Shown here: positions 43,782 to 52,022 of the stretch, piece by piece
How the letters are laid out: every line of letters starts with the position of its first letter
How positions within the stretch are numbered: position 1 is the stretch's first letter
From: Limibacterium fermenti
Lineage (GTDB): Bacteria > Bacteroidota > Bacteroidia > Bacteroidales > Dysgonomonadaceae
Direction of reading: 5' to 3'
Length of the DNA stretch: 64,000 bases
NCBI RefSeq assembly: GCF_041902845.1
Contig: NZ_CP159486.1
Span: 1,364,001 to 1,428,000, forward strand
Made by a program: the position numbers and the translations under genes
Notes under the pieces: generated by a model
Seen by the model: the letters and a program-made list of their open reading frames with translations, nothing else
Told to the model about the DNA's origin: nothing
Databases searched by the model: none

Positions 43782-44567
43782 TTACTCCATCGTTCGTTTT
43801 GCCTCTTGCCAGATCTCTTCCATCTCTTCGAGCGACATTTCGTTCAACGACCGCCCTTGGTCCTTCACTTTCTTTTCCATATAGTTGAAGCGGTTGATGA
43901 ATTTGCGGTTCGTGCGTTCCAAGGCATTGTCGGGGTTCACCTTATAGAGGCGCGCGGCATTGATGACACTAAACAGTAGATCGCCGAACTCGCCTTCCAT
44001 TTTATCGGCATCCAGTTGTTCGATTTCCGTTTTCAGTTCGCCGAGTTCTTCATCCACTTTATCCCATACATCGTAGCGTTTGTTCCAGTCGAATCCCACA
44101 TTGCGGGCTTTGTCCTGAATGCGGTAGGCCTTGATGAGCGAGGGGAGCAGCGAGGGCACTCCTTCCAGAACGGTTTTATTGCCCCCTTTCTCTTTCAGCT
44201 TGATTTGTTCCCACGAGCGTTCCACCGCTTGAGCCGTTCGCGTATGCGCGTCGCCGAACACATGCGGATGACGGAATATCAATTTCTCGCAAATGGCATT
44301 GCACACATCGGCGACATCGAACGCCTGCTTTTCTTCCCCGATTTTGGAATAGAACACCACATGCAGCAGCAAGTCGCCCAGTTCTTTTTTGATGTTTTCG
44401 TTATCCTTATTGATAATTGCGTCGACCAGTTCGTAGGTTTCTTCCACCGTGTTGGCCCGGAGACTTTCATTGGTTTGTACCTTGTCCCAAGGGCATTTCA
44501 GGCGTAGCTCGTCCATCACATCGAGCAACCGGCCGAACGCTTCTATCTTTTGTTCGCGAGTATTCAT
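43782..44567 (-). CDS. mazG: nucleoside triphosphate pyrophosphohydrolase MazG
   Basis: The 261-residue protein has two tandem MazG domains. The first shows CPWDKVQTNESLRANTVEET and the metal-binding EExxE/ExxD helices (VEETYELVDAI, KKELGDLLLHVVFY). The second shows VGFDWNKRYDVWDKVDEELG and EFGDLLFSVINAARLYKVNP. It hydrolyses (d)NTPs, including damaged nucleotides, to monophosphates and pyrophosphate in the cytoplasm. It follows dsbD by 40 bases in the same direction, and that gap is a degenerate heptamer repeat touching its start codon. It shares a terminator with convergent gcvP. Confidence 0.94.
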   Translation of the reverse strand: MNTREQKIEAFGRLLDVMDELRLKCPWDKVQTNESLRANTVEETYELVDAIINKDNENIKKELGDLLLHVVFYSKIGEEKQAFDVADVCNAICEKLIFRHPHVFGDAHTRTAQAVERSWEQIKLKEKGGNKTVLEGVPSLLPSLIKAYRIQDKARNVGFDWNKRYDVWDKVDEELGELKTEIEQLDADKMEGEFGDLLFSVINAARLYKVNPDNALERTNRKFINRFNYMEKKVKDQGRSLNEMSLEEMEEIWQEAKRTME

Positions 44568-44615
44568 ATCTTCCAGTCTTCAGTCTCCAGTCTCTAACCT
44601 CCAGTCTCTATTTTC
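44568..44615. repeat. heptamer microsatellite directly before the mazG start
   Basis: About seven degenerate units of aGTCTYC fill the gap between the dsbD stop and the mazG start. The unit is the same family as the long array at 62241, including a shared taacctcca variant. Confidence 0.7.
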
Positions 44616-46671
44616 CAATTTTATAGTTTTGCAAACCCGTTTGCAAGAATTGGATATATTTATCCACATTCTCGTCATAAGCATAAGAAGGGCCGATCGG
44701 TTGTCCCTGATTGTTCAGTGCGATATAATACGGTTGGGCGTTTGCGCCGAATTTATGACGTTGCAGATAGCTCCATTTGTCGCCGATCGTTTTCAGCTTA
44801 GTCGTTCTTCCGTTTTCATTGACTTCAATCACCTCCGGAAGCCGTTCCTTGTCGTCCACCATTAAGGTGATGAGCACGTACCCGTTATCGAGCATATCTT
44901 TCACACGGGGATCGGTCCATACCGATGCTTCCATCTTGCGGCAGTTCACGCAACCGTATCCCGAAAAGTCGATCAACACCGGCTTACCGGTACGGGCGGC
45001 ATGCGCCATTCCGCTTTCGTAATCCAAAAACTGGGCATGTACTTCGCCTTCGTATAAGTTAAAATCCTGCGTGTACATCGGGGGAGCGAAAGCGCTGATC
45101 GCTTTCAGCGGTGCGCCCCAAAGTCCGGGAATCATGTAAATGGCGAATGCCAGGGAGATGATGGCCATGAACAACCGGGGAACGGATACGTAAGGCACAT
45201 CGCTGTCGTGCGGAAATTTGATTTTTCCCAGCAGATAAAATCCCAGCATGGCGAAAATGACAATCCATAGAACGACAAATACTTCCCGGTCGAGAATACC
45301 CCATCCGTAAGCGAGGTCGGCCACCGATAAGAATTTCAAAGCGAGGGCCAGTTCGAGAAAGCCCAATACCACTTTCACCGAGTTGAGCCAGCCGCCCGAT
45401 TTGGGCATGCTCTGCAACCACGAGGGAAAGATGGCGAACAGGGCGAACGGGATGGCCAAGGCAAAGGCAAATCCGAACATGCCGATGGCGGGAGCCAAGA
45501 TGTTGCCCGACGTGGCGGCATCGACCAGCAGAGTGCCGATAATAGGGCCGGTACACGAGAAAGAGACCAATGCAAGGGTGAATGCCATAAAGAAAATACT
45601 CAGTACGCCCGAGGTCTTGTCGGCCTTTTCATCGCTTTTGTTTGTCCATGACGCGGGTAAGACCATGTCGAACGCTCCGAAAAACGAAATGGCGAATAGA
45701 ACCAGCAAAGCGAAGAAGATGAGATTGAACAGCGCGCTGGTCGCCAGGGTGTTCAATGCGCTCGCGCCGAAGATTCCCGTAATGAGGAGACCCAATAGCA
45801 CATAGATGACGATAATGCTCAATCCGTAAATAAGCGCTTCGGAAATCGCTTTCGTGCGGTCGGTTTTATTTCGTTTGAGGAAGAAACTGACGGTCATCGG
45901 TATCATCGGCCATACACAAGGTGTGAGCAGAGCGATTAGGCCGCCGATAAATCCGGCGATGAAAATCCAAAAGAGCGATTTGCCGGTGGTACTTCCTTCC
46001 ATACCGTATGCTTTCAGCTCTTCGATAACCGGTGTCCATAGCGGGTTCTGGTCGATAGGGCCCGAAGCGCTTATAATGGGAGCGAGTGCTATACCGGTCG
46101 AGTCCGCTGTGGTTGCGGTTGTATCGGATACGGCCGCTTCGTCGGTTTCTGTCTTTTCGGTCGATGCTGCCGGATCAGCTTTAGCAGCGGCGGATACCAC
46201 CAGCGTTGAAGGCAAATTGGCCGATGTAAAAGAGAAATCGACAGGTAACGGCGGCAGACAGCTTTGGTCGTTGCAAGCCTGAGTCCGGATATCGCCGCTA
46301 AGCGCGAACTTTTGTTTGTCGGTAACTTTAAATCGTTGCACAAATCGCGCAGCGTTCTCGAAAGTCCCTATTTCCATTTGGAACACGGCGTCATACTTTA
46401 CGGTGGCTTTTTTGCCCGAAGCCTGAAACTCGCCTACCGCTTCGGCTCCCGTCAGCTTGTCGAGGCTCAGGGAGGTGGGATAGGGGCCGTCTTCGGGAAG
46501 ACGCGTATCGTATATATGCCATCCCGCTTGTATGGTGGCGTCTGCCGTTAATTCTACTTCTCCGTTTCCTTTGTCTTGCAAGCTAAACTTCCATGAGACT
46601 TCGTCTTGAGCAAACGTAAGAAACGAACTGATGAGAAAAAGGGAAAAAACAATCGCTTTTCTGATCTTCAT
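44608..46671 (-). CDS. dsbD: thiol:disulfide interchange protein DsbD
   Basis: The 687-residue protein has a signal peptide (ending LTFAQ), an N-terminal DsbD-alpha domain (about 25-145: WKFSLQDKGNGEVELTADA, ACNDQSCLPPLPVDFSF), a linker rich in alanine, threonine and glutamate, eight membrane segments of the CcdA type (ALLTPCVWPMIPMTVSFFLK with its cysteine, VSFSCTGPIIGTLL with the second) and a C-terminal thioredoxin-like domain with CVNC at C574-C577. It moves electrons from cytoplasmic thioredoxin to periplasmic disulfide enzymes. It has a -7 motif upstream and mazG downstream. All three cysteine pairs of the relay appear intact. Confidence 0.93.
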   Translation of the reverse strand: MKIRKAIVFSLFLISSFLTFAQDEVSWKFSLQDKGNGEVELTADATIQAGWHIYDTRLPEDGPYPTSLSLDKLTGAEAVGEFQASGKKATVKYDAVFQMEIGTFENAARFVQRFKVTDKQKFALSGDIRTQACNDQSCLPPLPVDFSFTSANLPSTLVVSAAAKADPAASTEKTETDEAAVSDTTATTADSTGIALAPIISASGPIDQNPLWTPVIEELKAYGMEGSTTGKSLFWIFIAGFIGGLIALLTPCVWPMIPMTVSFFLKRNKTDRTKAISEALIYGLSIIVIYVLLGLLITGIFGASALNTLATSALFNLIFFALLVLFAISFFGAFDMVLPASWTNKSDEKADKTSGVLSIFFMAFTLALVSFSCTGPIIGTLLVDAATSGNILAPAIGMFGFAFALAIPFALFAIFPSWLQSMPKSGGWLNSVKVVLGFLELALALKFLSVADLAYGWGILDREVFVVLWIVIFAMLGFYLLGKIKFPHDSDVPYVSVPRLFMAIISLAFAIYMIPGLWGAPLKAISAFAPPMYTQDFNLYEGEVHAQFLDYESGMAHAARTGKPVLIDFSGYGCVNCRKMEASVWTDPRVKDMLDNGYVLITLMVDDKERLPEVIEVNENGRTTKLKTIGDKWSYLQRHKFGANAQPYYIALNNQGQPIGPSYAYDENVDKYIQFLQTGLQNYKIGK

Positions 46672-46706
46672 ATTGTATAGTCTGTATAATGGATAATTTT
46701 AAGGTG

Positions 46707-46714
46707 CAAAGATA
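46707..46714 (-). promoter_or_regulatory. -7 promoter element for dsbD
   Basis: Minus-strand TATCTTTG, 36 bases before the ATG. No clear -33 box. Confidence 0.45.
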
Positions 46715-46760
46715 ATAAAACTTACCCACAGGTATTCCATCTCGAGTTATTAATATAGTA

Positions 46761-46943
46761 AGAAACTGTTTAAATTTCTTACGAAAAACGGAAATGAAAG
46801 TATTCTTCGCCTTCAAAAAGTTTCTTTTTGTATTCTTCTTCCTTTTATTCGGCTCAAATAGCTCGCGATTATCGCCAAAACAAGAAAGGATACTGCTAAA
46901 AAACAACTCTTTTTGAATCGCGAAACAAATTTAAACAGATTCT
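46761..46943 (+). repeat. palindromic interspersed element, copy C, with about 83-bp insertion
   Basis: Starts AGAAACTGTTTAAATTTCTT and ends AAATTTAAACAGATTCT, the clearest terminal inverted repeats of the three copies. It matches copy B at both ends, but its central hairpin loop after CCTTCAAAAA is interrupted by about 83 extra bases before ctcTTTTTGAAtcGCG resumes. It fills most of the 360-base gap between katA and the dsbD promoter. Confidence 0.8.
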
Positions 46944-46971
46944 AAAAGAATGTATAGGAGCGTAAAAGAAG

Positions 46972-47002
46972 AGGCTGTCTCCAAACAATTTTAAGACAGC
47001 CT
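46972..47002 (-). terminator. terminator of the perR-katA operon
   Basis: AGGCTGTCT and AGACAGCCT pair perfectly over 9 bases around a 13-base loop, 30 bases beyond the katA stop; CTTCTTTT follows on the minus strand. Confidence 0.65.
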
Positions 47003-47031
47003 GCTTTCTATTCAAATGCGATAAATCCGTT

Positions 47032-48531
47032 TTACGCGATGCCTGCTTTTTCGTAGGATATATGCATTGCATCGGCTAACCCTTTCCCATAATCCGGGTC
47101 GGCTTGGTAGCAATTGCGGATGTGGCGGATTTTAATGAATCCTTCCACGCCTTCCATATTGCGGGCGGTGTTGCCGAACAAGACTTGTTTTTGCGCGTCA
47201 TTCATCAGGCGGAACAATTTTCCGGGTTGAGTGAAATAATCGCTGTCATCTTCGCGGAAGTTCCAGCGTTTGATGTCGCCGTCGGCTTTCTGAGCCGGCT
47301 CCTCAAACTCGGGTTGTTCTTTCCATACGCCATAACTATTGGGCTCGTAATGCAACGTTGCGCCTTGGTTCCCGTCCACACGCATTTGCCCGTCGCGATG
47401 ATAAGAATTGGTCTGAGGCGCTGCTTTCGGCTGGTTTACGGGTATCTGGTGATGATTCACCCCAAGGCGGTAACGTTGGGCATCGCCATACGAGAACAGT
47501 CGTCCCTGCAACATTTTGTCGGGCGAAAACCCGATGCCGGGAACGATGTTTGCCGGATTGAAGGCGGCTTGTTCCACGTCCTGGAAATAGTTGTCGGGGT
47601 TCCGGTTCAACTCGAACTCTCCTACCGGAATCAAGGGGAACTCTCCTTTGTACCATACTTTGGTTAAATCGAACGGATTATAGGGCATGTTTTCAGCCTG
47701 TTCTTCCGTCATGATCTGGATGTACATTTTCCATTTGGGAAAATCGCCTTTTGCAATCGATTCGAGCAAGTCGCGCTGGTGGCTTTCGCGGTCTTTGCCG
47801 ACAAGCTCTTGGGCTTCCTGGTCGGTCAGGTTTTTTATTCCTTGTTGCGTCACAAAATGGAACTTCACCCAATGGCGCACATTATCGGCATTCAGAAAAC
47901 TGTAAGCATGGCTGCCGAAACCGTGCATGTGACGGTAGCTGTACGGAATGCCCCGGTCGCTCATGGTGATGGTTACCTGATGCAAAGCTTCGGGCAAGCT
48001 CGACCAAAAGTCCCAATTATTGTTTGCGCTGCGCATATTGGTGTGCGGGTCGCGCTTTACGGCATGATTGAGATCGGGAAATTTGAGCGGGTCTCTAAAG
48101 AAGAAAACCGGAGTGTTGTTTCCCACTAAATCCCAGTTTCCGTCTTCGGTATAATACTTCATGGCAAAGCCTCGGATATCCCTTTCGGCATCGGCCGCTC
48201 CTCTTTCTCCGGCTACGGTAGAAAAACGGACGAACATTTCGGTCTGCTTTCCAATTTGCGAAAAGATTTTTGCTTTGGTGTAGCGGGTAATGTCATGCGT
48301 AACCGTAAAGGTTCCGAATGCTCCCGATCCTTTGGCATGCATGCGCCTTTCGGGGATTACTTCCCGATCGAAGTGCGCCAGTTTTTCCAGAAACCATACA
48401 TCCTGCAATACCATGGGGCCACGGGGCCCTACGGTCATCGAATCCTGATTGTTTACAACCGGAGCTCCGGCGACGGTCGTCAGTTTCTTTTGATTTTCTT
48501 TGTTCTTGTCTTTTTTTTCTTCTTTTTCCAT
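47032..48531 (-). CDS. katA: haem catalase
   Basis: The 499-residue monofunctional small-subunit catalase has the catalytic histidine in IPERRMHAKGSGAFGTFTVT (H65), the asparagine in NWDLVGNNTPVFFFRD, and the haem-ligand tyrosine in RLFSYGDAQRYRLGVNHHQI. The core from about 25 to 498 is complete. The first 25 residues are unusually lysine- and glutamate-rich. It degrades hydrogen peroxide to water and oxygen in the cytoplasm. It follows the PerR-like regulator gene by 29 bases in the same direction, so the pair forms a peroxide-response operon. No secretion signal is seen. Confidence 0.97.
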   Translation of the reverse strand: MEKEEKKDKNKENQKKLTTVAGAPVVNNQDSMTVGPRGPMVLQDVWFLEKLAHFDREVIPERRMHAKGSGAFGTFTVTHDITRYTKAKIFSQIGKQTEMFVRFSTVAGERGAADAERDIRGFAMKYYTEDGNWDLVGNNTPVFFFRDPLKFPDLNHAVKRDPHTNMRSANNNWDFWSSLPEALHQVTITMSDRGIPYSYRHMHGFGSHAYSFLNADNVRHWVKFHFVTQQGIKNLTDQEAQELVGKDRESHQRDLLESIAKGDFPKWKMYIQIMTEEQAENMPYNPFDLTKVWYKGEFPLIPVGEFELNRNPDNYFQDVEQAAFNPANIVPGIGFSPDKMLQGRLFSYGDAQRYRLGVNHHQIPVNQPKAAPQTNSYHRDGQMRVDGNQGATLHYEPNSYGVWKEQPEFEEPAQKADGDIKRWNFREDDSDYFTQPGKLFRLMNDAQKQVLFGNTARNMEGVEGFIKIRHIRNCYQADPDYGKGLADAMHISYEKAGIA

Positions 48532-48560
48532 ACGATTTGTAATTAAGTTATAGAAGTTTT

Positions 48561-48992
48561 TTATTTGGGGTGTTCGTTTGAGTTGCCGTAAATATTGAGT
48601 TTGACGGAATTGATTTCATAGCCTTCGATGGCATGTTTTTCGAAAAACGTTTTTAAGAGTTCGTCGAGTTCTTCGTTTACGTAATCGGTGATTACATTGC
48701 TATCGGTGTGATATAAATGATGATGGGGCGTGAGTATACCGTCGTAGCGCATCACTTCGTCGGGCGTAGAAACTTTGTGAATCACATTTTTCTTGACAAA
48801 CGTGTCCAATGTTTTATAAATAGTTCCGATCGAAATCGTCGGATGGGCTGCTCGGACGAAATCGGTGATCTGTTCGGCCGTGGGATGATTGTTCAACGTA
48901 TAGATCGCATCGAGAATGGCAATCCGTTGAGGGGTCGCCTTTAATCCTTTTTCCGATAACTTTTGTTGCAATAATTGTTGATGAATTGCCAT
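48561..48992 (-). CDS. Fur-family regulator, PerR-like
   Basis: The 143-residue protein has the Fur winged helix (LKATPQRIAILDAIYTLNNH, HPTISIGTIYKTLDTFVKKN) and a metal site with H36, D84 and the HHH run at 90-92 plus H95, in the positions used by PerR for regulatory metal and peroxide sensing. It contains no cysteine at all, so the structural zinc Cys4 site of Bacillus PerR is absent. Its placement ahead of the catalase gene supports a peroxide role over iron control. A short palindrome AGAATcATTCT (49012-49022) lies 20 bases before its start and may be its operator. Confidence 0.88.
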   Translation of the reverse strand: MAIHQQLLQQKLSEKGLKATPQRIAILDAIYTLNNHPTAEQITDFVRAAHPTISIGTIYKTLDTFVKKNVIHKVSTPDEVMRYDGILTPHHHLYHTDSNVITDYVNEELDELLKTFFEKHAIEGYEINSVKLNIYGNSNEHPK

Positions 48993-49011
48993 GGATAATC
49001 TCTGCTAAATA

Positions 49012-49022
49012 AGAATCATTCT
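49012..49022. promoter_or_regulatory. candidate PerR/Fur operator upstream of perR-katA
   Basis: AGAAT-C-ATTCT is a perfect palindrome with a one-base centre, 20 bases before the regulator ATG, and related to Fur/PerR boxes (A/T-rich inverted 7-1-7). A further ATAATGAT lies about 40 bases upstream. Confidence 0.4.
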
Positions 49023-49188
49023 CCTCTAAAACGCCGCTTCTTTACTTTTGTTCATCATTATCCGTACTTTTTTTGATTTTTTTTAGGGTGAAAGCAAAAA
49101 ACAAACCGGTTGTCGCGGCGAATACTCTGACAAACCGGTTTCGGGATATCCTTAATCCAATCGGAAAAGAGGTATTATCTAAAAGAAT

Positions 49189-49224
49189 AATCCCCGCCGG
49201 GGATTTGTCCGGCAGGGATTTTGT
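49189..49224 (-). terminator. hairpin after the nitroreductase gene
   Basis: AATCCCCGCCGG pairs with CCGGCAGGGATT (one wobble) around an 8-base loop; ATTATTCTTTT follows on the minus strand. Confidence 0.6.
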
Positions 49225-49252
49225 AGTGAATTGTTATATATTGAGAAAATTA

Positions 49253-49861
49253 CTACTTAAATACTTTCACACGTTTTTCGACAGATTCATACGACTTTTC
49301 AGCCGGTTTGTCCAACGCGACGCCGAAGGGCATTTGTGCGATCAGTCGCCAATCTTTGCTGATATTCCATTCTTTTTGAATCGATTCGTCGATAAGAGGA
49401 TCGTAATGTTGCAGGGAAGCCCCGAGCCCTTCGTTTTCTAATGCCAACCAGGTAAGGATTTGTACAATGGCAGAGGAGTGCTCGCTCCAAACCGAAAACT
49501 TTTGACTGTAAAGCGGGAACTGGTTTTGCAATCCCTTTATAACGGTTTCGTCTTCGAAAAAGAGTACCGTGCCGTATCCCGACAGGAAGCAGGAATTGAC
49601 TTTATTCTCAGTTTGTTTCCATGCTTCTTCCGATCCGCTTACTTTTTTCAACTCGTCTTTAACGATTTCCCATAATTTCTTATGTTGGTCGCCCAATAGC
49701 AAAACAACGCGTGCCGACTGTGAATTAAATGCCGATGGCGAGTGCTTTACCACTTCTTCAATAATGGTTTCTATTTGTTCATTCGAGATGGGAGAGGCGT
49801 TGCTCAGTTGATAATAACTGCGCCTATGTTGAATGGATTCCTGTAGACTTTTACTTCTCAT
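49253..49861 (-). CDS. nitroreductase-family protein
   Basis: The 202-residue flavoenzyme-like protein has the FMN-binding start LQESIQHRRSYYQLSNASPI, EVVKHSPSAFNSQSARVVLL, a central helix with EEAWKQTENKVNSCF and SAIVQILTWLALENEGLGAS followed by LQHYDPLIDESIQ. It follows the fatty-acid-repression-related FrmB/HBN1-like nitroreductase subgroup (about 200 residues). It reduces nitro or quinone compounds using NAD(P)H in the cytoplasm. It is a monocistronic gene divergent from dnaB, with a hairpin behind it. The natural substrate is unknown. Confidence 0.9.
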   Translation of the reverse strand: MRSKSLQESIQHRRSYYQLSNASPISNEQIETIIEEVVKHSPSAFNSQSARVVLLLGDQHKKLWEIVKDELKKVSGSEEAWKQTENKVNSCFLSGYGTVLFFEDETVIKGLQNQFPLYSQKFSVWSEHSSAIVQILTWLALENEGLGASLQHYDPLIDESIQKEWNISKDWRLIAQMPFGVALDKPAEKSYESVEKRVKVFK

Positions 49862-50037
49862 TTGACGTCTTTCTTTTATAAATTTTTTATGAATGATATT
49901 CGTAAAACAATTTTATGAAAAGATTGTTCGCGTTATAGTTTTTATTGATAGCGTATTGCCTCATGTGTATAGGATAGCCTTTGATAACTTGTTAATAGTT
50001 TATGCCGGATTGTCTTCCGATTATGCGTACATAAACG

Positions 50038-50045
50038 TACCTTTG
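50038..50045 (+). promoter_or_regulatory. -7 promoter element for dnaB
   Basis: TACCTTTG matches the -7 consensus and lies 33 bases before the ATG at 50078. Confidence 0.45.
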
Positions 50046-50077
50046 GTATCTTTTTCGGAATATAATTTTTGTTGAAA

Positions 50078-51613
50078 ATGGAGAAACAAAAGCGCAAAGG
50101 AAATATTAAAGTCGTAGAAAAGACCGTTGTCGCCCCTGATATGGGGAAGTTGCCGCCTCAAGCCCGGGAGTTGGAAGAGGCGGTGTTGGGAGCCCTGATG
50201 TTGGAAAAGGACGCGTATTCCGTGATCAGCGATATTCTGAAACCCGAAAGTTTTTATGATCCCATTCACCAGTTGATTTTTGGAGCCATCCAAGGCTTGG
50301 CCATGCAGCAGAAACCCGTAGATGTCCTGACGGTTGTGGAAGAATTGAAACGAAGAGGGGAGCTGGAGACGGCCGGCGGCGCCGTGTATGTGGCTGAGCT
50401 GTCGGAGAAGGTCGCTTCGGCCGCGCACATCGAATATCATGCGCGCATCATTGCCCAGAAATATTTGGCCCGCGAGTTGATTACGTTTTCTTCCGAAATT
50501 ACGCATCAGGCTTTCGATGAAACAATCGATGTGGACGATTTGATGCAAGAGACCGAAGGCCGGTTGTTTGAGATTTCGCAACGGAATGTAAAAAAGGATG
50601 TCATTCAAATTAATCCGGTTATCCGGGAAGCCATGCAGAATATCGAGGCTGCTGCCAACCGGAAGGATGGGATGAGCGGCTTGCCTACCGGATTTAAAGA
50701 GTTGGATAAACTCACTTCCGGTTGGCAAAATTCCGATTTGGTTATCATTGCAGCCCGACCGGCTATGGGGAAAACCGCTTTCGTGTTGTCGATGGCAAAG
50801 AACATGGCTTTGGATTACGAAGTCCCGGTGGGGGTTTTCTCTTTGGAAATGTCGAATGTGCAGTTGGTAAACCGGCTAATTGTGAATGTGTGCCAGATTA
50901 AAGGCGAAAGCATTAAAAGCGGACGGTTAAGCGACGATGAATGGATCCGGTTGGACAAAAACCACAAACTGCTCTATAATGCGCCGATATATATCGATGA
51001 TACGCCCAGTTTGTCGGTCTTCGAACTGCGTACCAAGGCCCGGCGATTGGTGCGGGAAAGTCATGTCAAGATACTCATTATCGACTACTTGCAGTTGATG
51101 AATGCCAGCGGGATGAGTTTTGGTAGCCGGGAACAGGAAGTCAGTACCATTTCGCGCTCGTTGAAAGGACTGGCTAAAGAGTTGAATATTCCTATTATTG
51201 CTTTGTCGCAGTTGAACCGTGGCGTCGAAACCCGTCAGGGAAACGAAGGGAAGCGTCCCCAATTGGCCGACCTTCGTGAATCGGGAGCTATCGAACAAGA
51301 TGCCGACATTGTGTGTTTTATTCATCGACCGGAATATTATCGCATTACGGAAGATGAACAGGGTAACTCGCTGATAGGGGTTGCCGAGATTATTGTGGCA
51401 AAACATCGTAACGGACCGACCGGATTGGCCAAGATGCGTTTCGACAGTGAATATGCCCGTTTTCAAAATATGGATGATTTCGTCGTTGGACAACGCTATG
51501 TCGAACGTCCTTCGAAAATGAATAAGGCGACCAACGGCGATCCGTCTTCTTCTGCAGACGCTCTTTCCGGTGGCGATTTTACAACCCCAAATAAGGAGCC
51601 TCTTCCTTTTTAA
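50078..51613 (+). CDS. dnaB: replicative DNA helicase
   Basis: The ATG at 50078 gives 511 residues; in-frame TTG codons just upstream are not needed. The N-terminal DnaB domain (KLPPQARELEEAVLGALMLE, PVDVLTVVEELKRRGELETA) is followed by the RecA-like motor with Walker A ARPAMGKTAF (K232), ILIIDYLQLM as Walker B, LSQLNRGVETR and LADLRESGAIEQDADIVCF. It unwinds DNA ahead of the replisome as a hexamer. The protein is of full length. No intein and no mobile insertion is present. The small lipoprotein gene follows by 11 bases. Confidence 0.96.
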   Translation: MEKQKRKGNIKVVEKTVVAPDMGKLPPQARELEEAVLGALMLEKDAYSVISDILKPESFYDPIHQLIFGAIQGLAMQQKPVDVLTVVEELKRRGELETAGGAVYVAELSEKVASAAHIEYHARIIAQKYLARELITFSSEITHQAFDETIDVDDLMQETEGRLFEISQRNVKKDVIQINPVIREAMQNIEAAANRKDGMSGLPTGFKELDKLTSGWQNSDLVIIAARPAMGKTAFVLSMAKNMALDYEVPVGVFSLEMSNVQLVNRLIVNVCQIKGESIKSGRLSDDEWIRLDKNHKLLYNAPIYIDDTPSLSVFELRTKARRLVRESHVKILIIDYLQLMNASGMSFGSREQEVSTISRSLKGLAKELNIPIIALSQLNRGVETRQGNEGKRPQLADLRESGAIEQDADIVCFIHRPEYYRITEDEQGNSLIGVAEIIVAKHRNGPTGLAKMRFDSEYARFQNMDDFVVGQRYVERPSKMNKATNGDPSSSADALSGGDFTTPNKEPLPF

Positions 51614-51624
51614 CGGATTGAATT

Positions 51625-51894
51625 ATGAAAAAAATGACAGGTCTTTCTATGGTATTGGCGGGATATTTTTTGATGATCTCTTGTGGCGGCATTGATTCCG
51701 ATGCAAAAAAAGCGGCCGAACTCACCAATCAATCTATTCGGCAAAGTGTGGATTTGGAGCTCGAAAAGTCGCAAAAAACATATCATAAAGCTCAGGCTCT
51801 TATCGAAAAGCATAAGAATACAAAAACTTGGAATGAATTTAATCGTCTTTACAAGATGTATCGCGATCAAGAAAAAGCCTCTCCCGAACCGTAA
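51625..51894 (+). CDS. small lipoprotein of unknown function
   Basis: The 89-residue protein has a signal peptide with lipobox FLMISC (C20) followed by GG. The mature part is one charged helix (AKKAAELTNQSIRQSVDLEL, KSQKTYHKAQALIEKHKN) likely to form a coiled coil. It follows dnaB by 11 bases. I recognise no family; the composition recalls small envelope lipoproteins that tether or brace the periplasm, but this is a guess. Confidence 0.75.
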   Translation: MKKMTGLSMVLAGYFLMISCGGIDSDAKKAAELTNQSIRQSVDLELEKSQKTYHKAQALIEKHKNTKTWNEFNRLYKMYRDQEKASPEP

Positions 51895-51965
51895 CCGAGC
51901 GCATGGCTTGGAGCGGTACTTTCGGTAAAATGGACTTGAAAAAACATTATTCTAAATATTCTTCG

Positions 51966-51973
51966 TATTTTTG
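51966..51973 (+). promoter_or_regulatory. -7 promoter element for the LysM gene
   Basis: TATTTTTG lies 49 bases before the ATG at 52023. No clear -33. Confidence 0.35.
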
Positions 51974-52022
51974 TGCATTGAAGAACGAGTAATTAGTAGT
52001 AATAATCGGAAAAAGAACGCGT

